From the NCBI RefSeq assembly GCF_950066645.1, contig NZ_CATMFB010000016.1, positions 1-64,000 of the forward strand: 64,000 bases of DNA. The letters are read 5' to 3'. A program made the position numbers and the translations under genes. Below the pieces are notes generated by a model that worked only from the letters and a program-made list of their open reading frames with translations, made no database searches and was not told the origin of the DNA. Source of the stretch: an uncultured Thalassolituus sp. Its GTDB lineage: Bacteria; Pseudomonadota; Gammaproteobacteria; Pseudomonadales; Oceanobacteraceae. The first letter of the stretch is position 1. Each line of letters opens with the position of its first letter. This document shows positions 17,935 to 26,101 of this stretch, in pieces.

Positions 17935-20900
17935 ATGCTGCGCTCAATCTGGACTCAGGTATGGATAACGCTGGTAGTAGCGACGGTGCTGCTTGCCTTC
18001 TATACCAGTCTTGGGCGCCAGCTGATCCCCATGATCGAAACCCAGAAGCCACGCCTGGAGAGTCTCCTCACCAGTCAGCTGGGCCTGCCGGTCAGCATTG
18101 GTCAACTGAAGGGAGACTGGAACCTTCTGTCTCCTGTTGTTCGTATTCAGGGCGTCAGCATTGGTCCTGCGGATGAGCAGATCCGCATTGGCAAGGTCGA
18201 AGCCGAGCTGGATCTCAGCGCCTCGGCCTTCTATTTCACCCCTGTGTTCAAGCGTATTCAGATACAGAAGGTCAGTGCTGCATTCAGTCAGGATGAGCAG
18301 GGCAATGTATTTCTGGGAAGTGAGCCGCTGACGGGGGTGCGTAAAACCAGTACGACCGATAGCGGAAAGTCCCGTGGGCGGTCACTGCAGTGGTTGAACT
18401 GGCTGGGCCTGCAGCAGGCCGTGGAGCTTACCGACTGGGATATATCTAACGCCCGTGAGGGCGAAGACGAGTCACTTCTTGTCCGCAAAGTATTGTGGCG
18501 TAACCGTGGTGATCAGCACGCCCTGGAAGGTGATGTTTCGTGGGGCCGCGAAGAAATGGCGGACATCTACGTCGCCGCGGAACTCAAAGGAGACCTCTGG
18601 CCCTGGGGAGAGCAGGATGGAGAGGTCTACCTGCGCGTCGATGAGCAGCAGTGGACACGCTGGATTCCGGACGAACTGCCGCGTGAGCTGAAGATAGATA
18701 CCCTGCGCGGCAGTATGGAAGGCTGGCTATCTATTTCTGATGGCGATCTGAAATCACTGTATGTGCGGGGGCAGGTTCCGGAAATGACCCTGCAGGCTCC
18801 AGAGCACACGCTGGCGCTTACCGATGGCAGTCTGCTGATTTCAGGCGAGCGTGAAGACGACGACTGGCACCTGCGTGTCATCCCGGAGTTTGCCCAGCCA
18901 CTGCCTGTGTCTGAGCTGCGGGTCAGCTCAGTCAAACTGGATGGCGAACGCAGCTGGCAGTTCGGTCTTCCGAGCGCGGATCTGGCCGAGATCAGCGAAT
19001 ATATCCTCAGCTATAACCTGCTTCCTGAGCGCTTTAATCATTACGTTACCCATCTGAATCTGCGCGGGCAGGTGAGGGATGCCCGGATCAGTCTGGTACC
19101 AGACTCTGACGCCGGGATTGATATACGGGCGACCGTGAATGGACTGACCTCTGACTCTTACATGGGGATACCGGCATTCCGTGATGCTCACGGCAGTCTG
19201 CACATGCAACCTAAGGGAGGCGTGGCAGATATTCAGGACGATGCCCTGGCCATGCATATCGATGGGGTATATCAGCCGGTCTGGGAGCTGGAGCAGGCAT
19301 CTGCGCGTTTTTACTGGGCGATCCGTCCCGAGTTTTTTGATCTGCGGCTTAACGACCTGGATGCCGGGCTGAAAGGCACCCGTGTTCATGGAGATCTGGC
19401 GATCCGTATTCCCAAACGCGACAGTAATGTGGAATACCATTTTGCGCTGTTGCTGGGCATCGATGAAGGGCCAGTGGTTCTGCAGCAGGATCTGGTGCCG
19501 GATATCCTCGACCCTGCCATTAATGAGTGGCTTGACCAGGGGCTGCCCGAGGGTGATCTGAGCAATGTTGGTTTTGTACTCAACGGGCATATTGGCTCCG
19601 GTACTCTGCCCAACAGTGTGACGACGCAGTTGTACCTTGAGGCGGAAAATACCCGGGTAAAGTATCTTGAAGAGTGGCCTGATGTCTCTGCTGTCAGCGG
19701 GCGCGTGTTTATGGATGCGCCTGATCTGGATGTTGAGGTGACTACCGCGACAACACTTGGGGGATCTGTCACTGCCAGAGGCGCCCGCGTCAGCCTTCGG
19801 GAAGCCGCGGGTGGAACCATGCTGCATCTTGATGGGCAGCTGGCTGGAGATACCTCTGAAGGTCTGGCGTATCTGCAGGAGACTCCTCTCGCTGACATGG
19901 TCAGCCATGCGCTGGACGAGTGGGAGGCGTCCGGTCCGGCAGAAACGGATCTGACGCTGGATATGTTGCTGGGAGATTCCGAAGCGACGCCTGAGGTATC
20001 ACTGACAAGTCAGTTGCAGGGCGCCTCGCTGTCACTGACAGATATTGATCTGACCTTCAGTGACCTGACGGGTCAGCTGGTGTTTGATACCGACAAGGGC
20101 CTCAGTGCGGAAACCCTCCGGGCGCGGATATTCGATGGCCCGCTGACGGCGTCGTTGCGTTCTGAAAAGGTGGAAGACAGCTTCCATATTCTGGCGGATG
20201 CCAAGGGGCAGGGAGAGTGGCAGTCGTTCCGCCAGTGGGCCGACCTGTTTTTACTAAACCCTGTGTCAGGCTCCCTGAACTACCACGCTTCTTTATCTGT
20301 CGATCCTCGCCTTGATGATCCGGTGCACCTGCTGGTGGAATCAGATCTTCAGGGGAGTGTGATTGATTTGCCGGCGCCTGCGGGAAAATCCGCCGATGAG
20401 CAGCGGACGATGACTGCGCTGGTGGCTCCGGGAGATAGCACAGAAATAGCAATCAACTACGACGGCCTGATGCGCACACGTGTGGTATTGGGCGATAACG
20501 GCGTTGAGCGCGGAGACGTCGTATTCGGTGGCGACGAGCCTGGTGTTGGCCCGGACACAGGTATCTCGGTCCGCGGCCATATTCCTGCTGTCGTGAATGC
20601 CTCCCAGTGGTGGGATGTCTGGGATGACATGATGCTATGGATTGACGAAGCAGATGCCCGGGATCTGGCCTCCGGTCTTGATCCATCCCTGCCGCCAAAC
20701 TCATTAGGAAACACCAATCCGGTCTCGACGGTTGATATCACCGTTGAGGGCATTGATGCCTGGGATGTGCCTGTCGGGTTGACGCGTCTGGCAGGGCGCC
20801 AGGAATTTAATGAATGGACCATGCAACTCAATAACGAGTTGGCGCGGGGTACCATTGTGATTCGTGCGGAAGAGAGCGACCCCATCGTATTGCTGATGGA

Positions 20901-21888
20901 CTTTGTGCATATTCCGGAGAGTGAAGAGCCCGAAGGTCTGTCAGAGGAAAGTTCTTCTACAGTGTACGACCCATTGCAGGATCTCGTACCAGCGGATATT
21001 TCTGCGATCGACTTTACCATTCAGGAAATTTACTACGGCACCCGCAACTTCGGACGCTGGCAAGGCACCAGTCGACCGGTCGCCAGCGGGGTGACGGTCG
21101 ATATTCTCGACAGTGATATGAAAGGACTGAAGCTGCAGGGCTCGCTCGACTGGATGTTGCGGGAAGGTCAGCACGCGACCCGTCTGCGGGATTTTCAGTT
21201 CAGTGCGAATGATATTGAAAACATTCAGAAGTCGTTCCGCCAGCAGGCGATCATTAGCGGTAAAGAACTGGATGGCACTATTAATATGAACTGGATGGGG
21301 TCACCGGGCGGTTTTAACGCTGCGACCCTGAATGGGGAGTTGGGTTTCCGCGTGCGCAACGGTTCTGTGAATGCTGACGGCACCGGCGCAATGAAAGCGT
21401 TCGGTGCGCTGAATTTTAACTCGGTATTCCGCCGCCTGCGGCTCGATTTCTCCGATCTGGTGGGCTCGGGTATGGCCTTCGATACGATGAAGGGCAAAAT
21501 GGTGATCGTGAATGGCGTAGCCACTCTGAGCGAGCCGGTAACGGTGGATGGGCCGGGTGGTAAGTTCCTGACGTCTGGAATGACCGACCTGAATACCGGT
21601 CAGCTGGATATGAAGCTGGCGGTGACTTTTCCTGTGACAAGTACTCTGCCGCTGGTGGCGGTACTGGCGGGCTTTGCTCCCCCGGTTGCGGCCTCAATCT
21701 ATGTCACCGAACGCCTGATAGGGGATGAGCTGGAGCGTTTTACCAGCGCCAGCTACAACATCACCGGTACCTGGGAAGAGCCCGAGGTAAAACTGAACAA
21801 GGCCTTCGATAACAAGGTAGATGGTAAGACCAGCCGGAGCTTTATGGACCGCGTACTCAGTATTTTCGGACTGGGAGGGGATGACTGA
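17935..21888 (+). CDS. yhdP: AsmA-like/TIGR02099 protein YhdP
   Basis: Very large (1317 residues) inner-membrane-anchored periplasmic protein of the AsmA/YhdP group. In E. coli, YhdP is one of the proteins bridging the envelope for phospholipid transport to the outer membrane. One N-terminal membrane helix (ITLVVATVLLAFYTSLG) is followed by a continuous beta-rich rod region. A C-terminal AsmA-like domain contains the tract FNSVFRRLRLDFSDLVGSGM and then PVTSTLPLVAVLAGFAPPVA. It sits between rng and nit as in many gammaproteobacteria. The stop overlaps the start of nit. Confidence 0.93.
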   Translation: MLRSIWTQVWITLVVATVLLAFYTSLGRQLIPMIETQKPRLESLLTSQLGLPVSIGQLKGDWNLLSPVVRIQGVSIGPADEQIRIGKVEAELDLSASAFYFTPVFKRIQIQKVSAAFSQDEQGNVFLGSEPLTGVRKTSTTDSGKSRGRSLQWLNWLGLQQAVELTDWDISNAREGEDESLLVRKVLWRNRGDQHALEGDVSWGREEMADIYVAAELKGDLWPWGEQDGEVYLRVDEQQWTRWIPDELPRELKIDTLRGSMEGWLSISDGDLKSLYVRGQVPEMTLQAPEHTLALTDGSLLISGEREDDDWHLRVIPEFAQPLPVSELRVSSVKLDGERSWQFGLPSADLAEISEYILSYNLLPERFNHYVTHLNLRGQVRDARISLVPDSDAGIDIRATVNGLTSDSYMGIPAFRDAHGSLHMQPKGGVADIQDDALAMHIDGVYQPVWELEQASARFYWAIRPEFFDLRLNDLDAGLKGTRVHGDLAIRIPKRDSNVEYHFALLLGIDEGPVVLQQDLVPDILDPAINEWLDQGLPEGDLSNVGFVLNGHIGSGTLPNSVTTQLYLEAENTRVKYLEEWPDVSAVSGRVFMDAPDLDVEVTTATTLGGSVTARGARVSLREAAGGTMLHLDGQLAGDTSEGLAYLQETPLADMVSHALDEWEASGPAETDLTLDMLLGDSEATPEVSLTSQLQGASLSLTDIDLTFSDLTGQLVFDTDKGLSAETLRARIFDGPLTASLRSEKVEDSFHILADAKGQGEWQSFRQWADLFLLNPVSGSLNYHASLSVDPRLDDPVHLLVESDLQGSVIDLPAPAGKSADEQRTMTALVAPGDSTEIAINYDGLMRTRVVLGDNGVERGDVVFGGDEPGVGPDTGISVRGHIPAVVNASQWWDVWDDMMLWIDEADARDLASGLDPSLPPNSLGNTNPVSTVDITVEGIDAWDVPVGLTRLAGRQEFNEWTMQLNNELARGTIVIRAEESDPIVLLMDFVHIPESEEPEGLSEESSSTVYDPLQDLVPADISAIDFTIQEIYYGTRNFGRWQGTSRPVASGVTVDILDSDMKGLKLQGSLDWMLREGQHATRLRDFQFSANDIENIQKSFRQQAIISGKELDGTINMNWMGSPGGFNAATLNGELGFRVRNGSVNADGTGAMKAFGALNFNSVFRRLRLDFSDLVGSGMAFDTMKGKMVIVNGVATLSEPVTVDGPGGKFLTSGMTDLNTGQLDMKLAVTFPVTSTLPLVAVLAGFAPPVAASIYVTERLIGDELERFTSASYNITGTWEEPEVKLNKAFDNKVDGKTSRSFMDRVLSIFGLGGDD

Positions 21889-22679
21889 TGTTATGCACAG
21901 TGGCAGTGATTCAGACCAACAGCCGGGATAATATCGCCGCGAACAAAGCGCAGATTGAACGTCTGGTGCAACAGGCGGCACAGGACGGTGCGGAGCTGGT
22001 TGTCCTCCCTGAGATGTGCCTCACGATGGACGGTGCTCAGTATGCGCAGCTGGCGGCGGACCGGACTGTCCCTGAATGGTTCGCAGCCCTGGCCGCACGA
22101 TATGGTATCTGGATACTGGCGGGCGCGGTGCCTCAGCCTTGCCCTGATGATGACCCGCGGGTGCGCTCCGCACTTCTGGTATTCAACAGTCAGGGTGACC
22201 TGGTCAGCCGCTACGATAAAGTGCACCTGTTTGATGTCGATGTTGCTGACAGCCAGGGCAGCTACCGGGAATCCGAGCGCTTTGCGCCGGGTGAGGATCT
22301 CGTGGTCGTCGATACGCCAGCCGGGCGGATAGGGCTCAGTATCTGTTTTGATCTGCGTTTCCCTGAGCAGTTTCAGGCTCTGCGCCAGCAAGGCGCGGAG
22401 CTACTGGTGGTTCCGGCTGCCTTTACTCATACCACAGGTGAAGCGCACTGGGAGATCCTGTTGCGCGCCCGTGCGATCGAAACTCAGTGCTTTGTACTCG
22501 CGGCCAATCAGTGCGGCTGGCATGACGAAAAACGCCGCACCTGGGGGCATTCCATGATTATTGACCCCTGGGGGCGTGTGCTTGGGAGTTGTGCCGATGA
22601 GATCGGGTTCGCGTTGGCGACTCCTGATCTTCAGAGCTTGCGCGATATTCGTGCTCAGATGCCGCTGAAGCGCTCATAG
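21888..22679 (+). CDS. Carbon-nitrogen hydrolase (Nit1/Nit2-like, probable deaminated-glutathione amidase)
   Basis: Nitrilase-superfamily amidase of 263 residues. The Glu-Lys-Cys triad can be placed: Glu42 in VVLPEMCL, Lys111 in YDKVHLFDVD and Cys153 in LSICFDLRFPEQF. The GxYREsExF-type segment (GSYRESERFAPGE) is the one found in Nit1/YbeM-type deaminated-glutathione amidases, which repair a transamination by-product of glutathione. It is coupled to yhdP by a one-base overlap. In the usual order tldD would follow. Here the 3' end overlaps by 25 bases the convergent kinase/phosphatase gene. Confidence 0.9.
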   Translation: MLCTVAVIQTNSRDNIAANKAQIERLVQQAAQDGAELVVLPEMCLTMDGAQYAQLAADRTVPEWFAALAARYGIWILAGAVPQPCPDDDPRVRSALLVFNSQGDLVSRYDKVHLFDVDVADSQGSYRESERFAPGEDLVVVDTPAGRIGLSICFDLRFPEQFQALRQQGAELLVVPAAFTHTTGEAHWEILLRARAIETQCFVLAANQCGWHDEKRRTWGHSMIIDPWGRVLGSCADEIGFALATPDLQSLRDIRAQMPLKRS

Positions 22680-24391
22680 AGTAGTACCAGCACGAGTGCA
22701 GCAAGAATAAACGTGCTCGCTTTCCAGGCCGTCAGTGGGTCGCGTTCCAGTATCGGGGGACGGTTGCGCGTTACGTAGGCAGGGTTTGGATGGCGTAATT
22801 CGTAGACAAATTCTGCGGGTTCCTGATACCGCCTTGCACGCACGGGGTGCGTCGCTTTTCTGATCGCTTCATCTACCCAGACAGGAATGGACCGCCCGGT
22901 TCTGTGCAGAGGTGTGTAGTGGAGCCTGTTGCGGTCTTTGGTGGACGTTATCCGGGCGACATCCATTCCATACGGCAGTTTTCCACTCAGCATTTCATAA
23001 GCAATAGCCCCCAGTGCATACACGTCAGACTCAGTACTGCCCTGTTCGCCGAGAAAATATTCGGGAGCGGAATATTGAGCCGTTCCCAGAAGAGTCAGCC
23101 TCTCAAGCGGGGAATCAATTTCAGTAATCCCCGCCACCCGTGTTGATCCAAAGTCGATGATCCGGATCACACCGTCATCGCCGATCAGAATATTGTCCGG
23201 TTTCAGGTCCTGATGCAGCATTTCCAGCCGGTGAAAGGCTTGTAAGCCTTTGGATATTTCGCCGATGATTCCGCGTACTTTTTCCAGTGACGGCCGGGGA
23301 TTGTCGCGCATCCACTGACTCAGAGTCTGGCCCTCAATATATTCTGTTGTGGTGTAGAGATAACTGCGTGATCGCTGAGCTGGCCCCGGACGCACGACGT
23401 GTGGGTTGTCGATTCTGCGCGCGATCCATTCCTCCAGCAGAAACCGCTCAAGATAACCTGTGTCGTCGCGCAATTCCCCCGAGGGTGTTTTCAGAATAAC
23501 GCGGGTGCCGCTTTCCCGGTCCTGAGCAAGAAAGACGTGGCTGCGAGGGCTGCTGTGTATTTTCTGCAGAATATCGTATCCATCAAATTCCGTCCGGGCA
23601 GACAGTTCCGGCGGGAAGGGCAGTTCTGTTAGCTGCTGATGCAGGTCCTCTTTATCCTGTGATTGCAGCTGATCAACGCGCAGTATCTGCAGCGTCAGGT
23701 TGTCATCACTGCCGTTGGACCGGGCATGATTTAAAATGGCCAGTGCGGCCTGATCCAGATCGCGACTGAACTCGCTCAGAAAGCCCAGGATATGCTCTTC
23801 ACTGACAAATTCGTAAATACCGTCGGTCGCCAGAATAAACACGTCACCTCTGGTCAGGGAAAGTGCCCGATAATCAATTTCCAGTTGGTCATCCATGCCC
23901 AGTGCGCGGGTGAGGTAACTCTGGTGTTCAGACGCGTAGAACCGGTGGTCCTTGGTTAATAGCTCCAGAGCGTCGTCCTGTACGCGGTAAATCCGGCTGT
24001 CGCCGACATGAAAAAGGTGAGCCGTGCGGGATTTAATCACCAGAGCACTGAAGGTGCAGACATAACCTTTATTCGGGTCCCAGGCTCTTAGGTTGCGGCG
24101 GGCCTGTGCGTGCAGCCAGGAGTTTGTCGCCGCCAGAACTTTAAGCCCTGAGGTTTTTACTGACCATGCTTCTGAGGTGCAGTAGTAGTCACTGAGAAAG
24201 CTCTGTACTGCGGTGGCGCTCGCTTCCTGACTGACGGTGCTGCTGCTGATTCCGTCGGCCAGTGCCATCGCAATGCCTTTGGTATTGAGAAGTGGAAGAT
24301 CAGGTATTTCGACACCATGAAAATCCTGGTTAATGGGCTTGATTCCCTTATCGGTGCATTGGCCTGTTGAAACCTTCAACTGACTAGCCAT
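22655..24391 (-). CDS. Fused PP2C-type phosphatase and Ser/Thr protein kinase with C-terminal membrane anchor
   Basis: A 578-residue bifunctional signalling protein. Residues 1-240 are a PP2C phosphatase with its metal ligands (NQD at 21-23, ADG at 45-47, FILATDG at 185-191 and SDDN at 228-231). Residues 270-540 are a Hanks-type kinase: Lys301 in VILKTP, the catalytic loop HQDLKPDN (Asp395) and DFG at 413-415. The nucleotide loop (KIHSSPRSHVFLA) lacks the usual glycines and the catalytic loop is HQD instead of HRD. A single C-terminal helix (FILAALVLVLLY) anchors it. Fusions of this kind are known beside nitrate/nitrite transport and assimilation genes. Here it follows a formate/nitrite transporter but is separated from it by a terminator. 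CAGGAGA precedes the ATG. Confidence 0.92.
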   Translation of the reverse strand: MASQLKVSTGQCTDKGIKPINQDFHGVEIPDLPLLNTKGIAMALADGISSSTVSQEASATAVQSFLSDYYCTSEAWSVKTSGLKVLAATNSWLHAQARRNLRAWDPNKGYVCTFSALVIKSRTAHLFHVGDSRIYRVQDDALELLTKDHRFYASEHQSYLTRALGMDDQLEIDYRALSLTRGDVFILATDGIYEFVSEEHILGFLSEFSRDLDQAALAILNHARSNGSDDNLTLQILRVDQLQSQDKEDLHQQLTELPFPPELSARTEFDGYDILQKIHSSPRSHVFLAQDRESGTRVILKTPSGELRDDTGYLERFLLEEWIARRIDNPHVVRPGPAQRSRSYLYTTTEYIEGQTLSQWMRDNPRPSLEKVRGIIGEISKGLQAFHRLEMLHQDLKPDNILIGDDGVIRIIDFGSTRVAGITEIDSPLERLTLLGTAQYSAPEYFLGEQGSTESDVYALGAIAYEMLSGKLPYGMDVARITSTKDRNRLHYTPLHRTGRSIPVWVDEAIRKATHPVRARRYQEPAEFVYELRHPNPAYVTRNRPPILERDPLTAWKASTFILAALVLVLLYERFSGI

Positions 24392-24407
24392 TAACGTCTC
24401 CTGAATT

Positions 24408-24440
24408 AAAAAACCTGCACCTCCATGGGGAGGTGCAGGT
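24408..24440 (-). terminator. Rho-independent terminator between the transporter and the kinase/phosphatase
   Basis: Perfect 12-base stem ACCTGCACCTCC (24413-24424), four-base loop and GGAGGTGCAGGT (24429-24440), with six T residues on the minus strand. It ends the transporter transcript only 17 bases before the kinase/phosphatase start codon. The downstream gene would therefore depend on read-through. Confidence 0.92.
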
Positions 24441-24477
24441 CATTCTGCGTTATCTGGATGATCCAGACTATAGCGGA

Positions 24478-25287
24478 TTACAGCTTACGGTCGGCACTCT
24501 GGCGAACGTGAGTGTAGTAGAGAGGCAGTGCAACAAACACAAAGCCACCAACCAGGTTACCTAGTGCAGTTGGAAGCTCGTTCCAGATAATGTATTCCAT
24601 AAAGGTGAAGTCACCACCCATGATCATGGAGAATGGGAACAGGAACATGTTAACGATGGAGTGTTCGAATGCCATGAAGAAGAAGAGCATGATTGGCATC
24701 CACATGGCCGCCATTTTGCCAGTGGCAGACGTAGAAATCATGGCACCGACAACACCCATAGATACCATCCAGTTGCACAGCATGCCGCGGATGAAAATGG
24801 TGATCCAGCCATCAACGCCGTGAGCCGCGTAGCCGACGGTACGTGATTCACCAATGGTGGATACCTTTGCCGCAATAGCGCCGCCGTCTGTGTTGTAACC
24901 ATAGGTCAGAATAAAAGAAATCATAAATGCGACTGAGATGGCACCAGCGAAGTTACCGATGAAAACCAGTCCCCAGTTACGCAGCATCTGAGGCACAGTA
25001 CATCCCGGACGCTTATCAATGATAGCCAGTGGTACGAGGGTAAATACACCAGTCAGCAGGTCGAATTTCATCAGGTACAGCATGATAAAGCCGACTGGGA
25101 AGAGGAGTGCTCCTACCAGGGGTGAGCCGGTTTTTACCATCACCGTAATAGCGAAGGCTGCTGCCAGTGCCAGAATCGCGCCTGCCATAAACGCCCTGAT
25201 CAGGGTGTCTTTGCTCGACATAAAGATTTTTTCTGCACCTGCATCTACCATTTTGGTAGCGAACTCGGAAGGCATTAAATAGGCCAT
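24478..25287 (-). CDS. Formate/nitrite transporter (FocA/NirC family)
   Basis: A 269-residue channel of the FNT family, with six membrane helices and a pentameric aquaporin-like fold. These proteins conduct formate, nitrite or related small anions. Characteristic pieces are GAILALAAAFAITVMVKTG, FPVGFIMLYL, a NWGLVFIGNFAGA motif near residue 105, and AFEHSIVNMFLFPFSMIMGG, whose His is the conserved pore histidine. An upstream TTG (25308) is open, but GAGGAA lies correctly before the ATG at 25287. The sigma-54 promoter and ANTAR-like leader upstream favour nitrite uptake for assimilation; this is inference from regulation. Confidence 0.9.
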   Translation of the reverse strand: MAYLMPSEFATKMVDAGAEKIFMSSKDTLIRAFMAGAILALAAAFAITVMVKTGSPLVGALLFPVGFIMLYLMKFDLLTGVFTLVPLAIIDKRPGCTVPQMLRNWGLVFIGNFAGAISVAFMISFILTYGYNTDGGAIAAKVSTIGESRTVGYAAHGVDGWITIFIRGMLCNWMVSMGVVGAMISTSATGKMAAMWMPIMLFFFMAFEHSIVNMFLFPFSMIMGGDFTFMEYIIWNELPTALGNLVGGFVFVALPLYYTHVRQSADRKL

Positions 25288-25341
25288 AGGGTTTTCCTCT
25301 GTGCTCAAGTTGTGGAAATCTCAGAAGAGAATTCCGGAAAC

Positions 25342-25392
25342 AAAAAACGGCGTCGCTCCCGCTGTGCTTCTGCAGCAGGTAACGACACCGTT
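25342..25392 (-). terminator. Leader terminator/attenuator upstream of the formate/nitrite transporter
   Basis: On the minus strand AACGGTGTCG (25392-25383) pairs with CGACGCCGTT (25355-25346) through ten base pairs including one G-U. The stem encloses a further imperfect hairpin (CCTGCTG...CAGCGGG), and TTTTTT follows at 25347-25342. It lies 55 bases before the transporter start, inside its leader. Its 5' arm consists of the loop and 3' strand of the second small hairpin (25383-25396), so the two cannot form together. Confidence 0.85.
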
Positions 25393-25436
25393 GTCGGATA
25401 AATCAGATTGAAAAACGCAAGCCGCCGTTGGCTATG
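25383..25436 (-). promoter_or_regulatory. ANTAR-type tandem hairpin antiterminator leader (NasR-like target)
   Basis: Minus-strand RNA would contain two small hairpins. P1 is AGCC-AACGGC-GGCT at 25433-25420, extendable by two pairs with one bulged base to 25436-25418. P2 is CGAC-AACGGT-GTCG at 25396-25383. Both loops are six bases with A at position 1 and G at position 4, the defining features of RNA bound by ANTAR-domain antiterminators such as Klebsiella NasR. P2 overlaps the 5' arm of the terminator, so a protein holding P1/P2 would prevent termination. The linker is about 21 bases. No ANTAR gene lies in this window. Confidence 0.8.
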
Positions 25437-25446
25437 TCAGGACTTT

Positions 25447-25462
25447 TGCAACGCCTGTGCCA
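25447..25462 (-). promoter_or_regulatory. Sigma-54 (RpoN) -24/-12 promoter of the formate/nitrite transporter
   Basis: Minus strand reads TGGCAC-AGGCG-TTGCA, an exact match to the TGGCAC-N5-TTGCW consensus with correct GG/GC spacing. The predicted start is near 25437, immediately before the tandem hairpins. The leader would be about 150 bases. rpoN itself is encoded 4 kb away (29540-31054). Confidence 0.88.
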
Positions 25463-25525
25463 AGATAAAAATATCGCTTAAAAAGGTATTTTTAAGATAA
25501 GTTTAGAGAGGGGTTGGCAGGAACT

Positions 25526-25574
25526 TGCCTGAAATTGGGGCAGTATTAACAGCGATCTGAACAGTGATGGTGCA
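25526..25574 (-). promoter_or_regulatory. Candidate NtrC-type activator sites
   Basis: Two imperfect dyads on the minus strand: TGCACCATCACTGTTCA (25574-25558), 12 of 17 positions against TGCACTATAATGGTGCA as I recall the NtrC consensus, and TGCCCCAATTTCAGGCA (25542-25526), a weaker match. They lie about 65-115 bases upstream of the -24 element, a usual enhancer distance. The first abuts the end of yjgA. Confidence 0.45.
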
Positions 25575-25580
25575 GCAGCC

Positions 25581-26090
25581 TTAACTGGCTGCTGCAATTT
25601 CTTCCTTCAGGAACTGGAACAGTTTTTTGTAGCCGCTCCCGGGCTTTGGCGGTTCCTGCTGCATTTCTTTCTGAGCGTTACGGACCAGGTTACGGAGTTG
25701 CTGGCGGTCGACTGCCGGGTGCTCATCAATAAAGTCGTTCAGTGCGTTGCTGTCTTCCACTAAGCGCGTACGCCACTGCTCCAGTTGACGGATACGACGG
25801 CCATACAGTTCGCTCGATGGGTCAAGCAGGTCGAGCGCTTCCTGGAGAGCGTCAACATCTTCATGGCGCATGACTTTGCCGATGTACTGAAAGTGACGGC
25901 GGCGTGCTTCATGTTTGGTCACACGACGGCTCTCTTGCAGTGCATTCTTCAGGGTTTCCGTCATGGGCATCGTTGCCCACTTTTCCGGAGAGAGGGCAGC
26001 CAGTTTTTCACCCAGCTCCTGAAACCTGTGCATTTCGCGTTTCAGTTCGGATTTGCTGATGAAGTCTTCATCATCTTCGTAGCTGCTCAT
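25581..26090 (-). CDS. yjgA: Ribosome-associated protein YjgA/DarP (DUF615)
   Basis: A 169-residue, highly charged helical protein of the DUF615 family. In E. coli, YjgA (DarP) associates with late 50S assembly intermediates. Typical segments are SKSELKREMHRFQELGEKL at the N-terminus and TKHEARRRHFQYIGKVMR in the middle. The acidic start (SSYEDDEDFISKSELKR) is usual. It lies 11 bases downstream of mgtE on the minus strand. In Pseudomonas-type order yjgA is flanked by tldD and pmbA; here both are absent. Confidence 0.92.
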   Translation of the reverse strand: MSSYEDDEDFISKSELKREMHRFQELGEKLAALSPEKWATMPMTETLKNALQESRRVTKHEARRRHFQYIGKVMRHEDVDALQEALDLLDPSSELYGRRIRQLEQWRTRLVEDSNALNDFIDEHPAVDRQQLRNLVRNAQKEMQQEPPKPGSGYKKLFQFLKEEIAAAS

Positions 26091-26101
26091 ACGGGCTCCG
26101 C

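Noticed and set aside
18928-19908. 326-codon open frame antisense to yhdP
   Set aside because: Lies wholly inside yhdP on the other strand; composition is that of a shadow frame and there is no ribosome site or domain.
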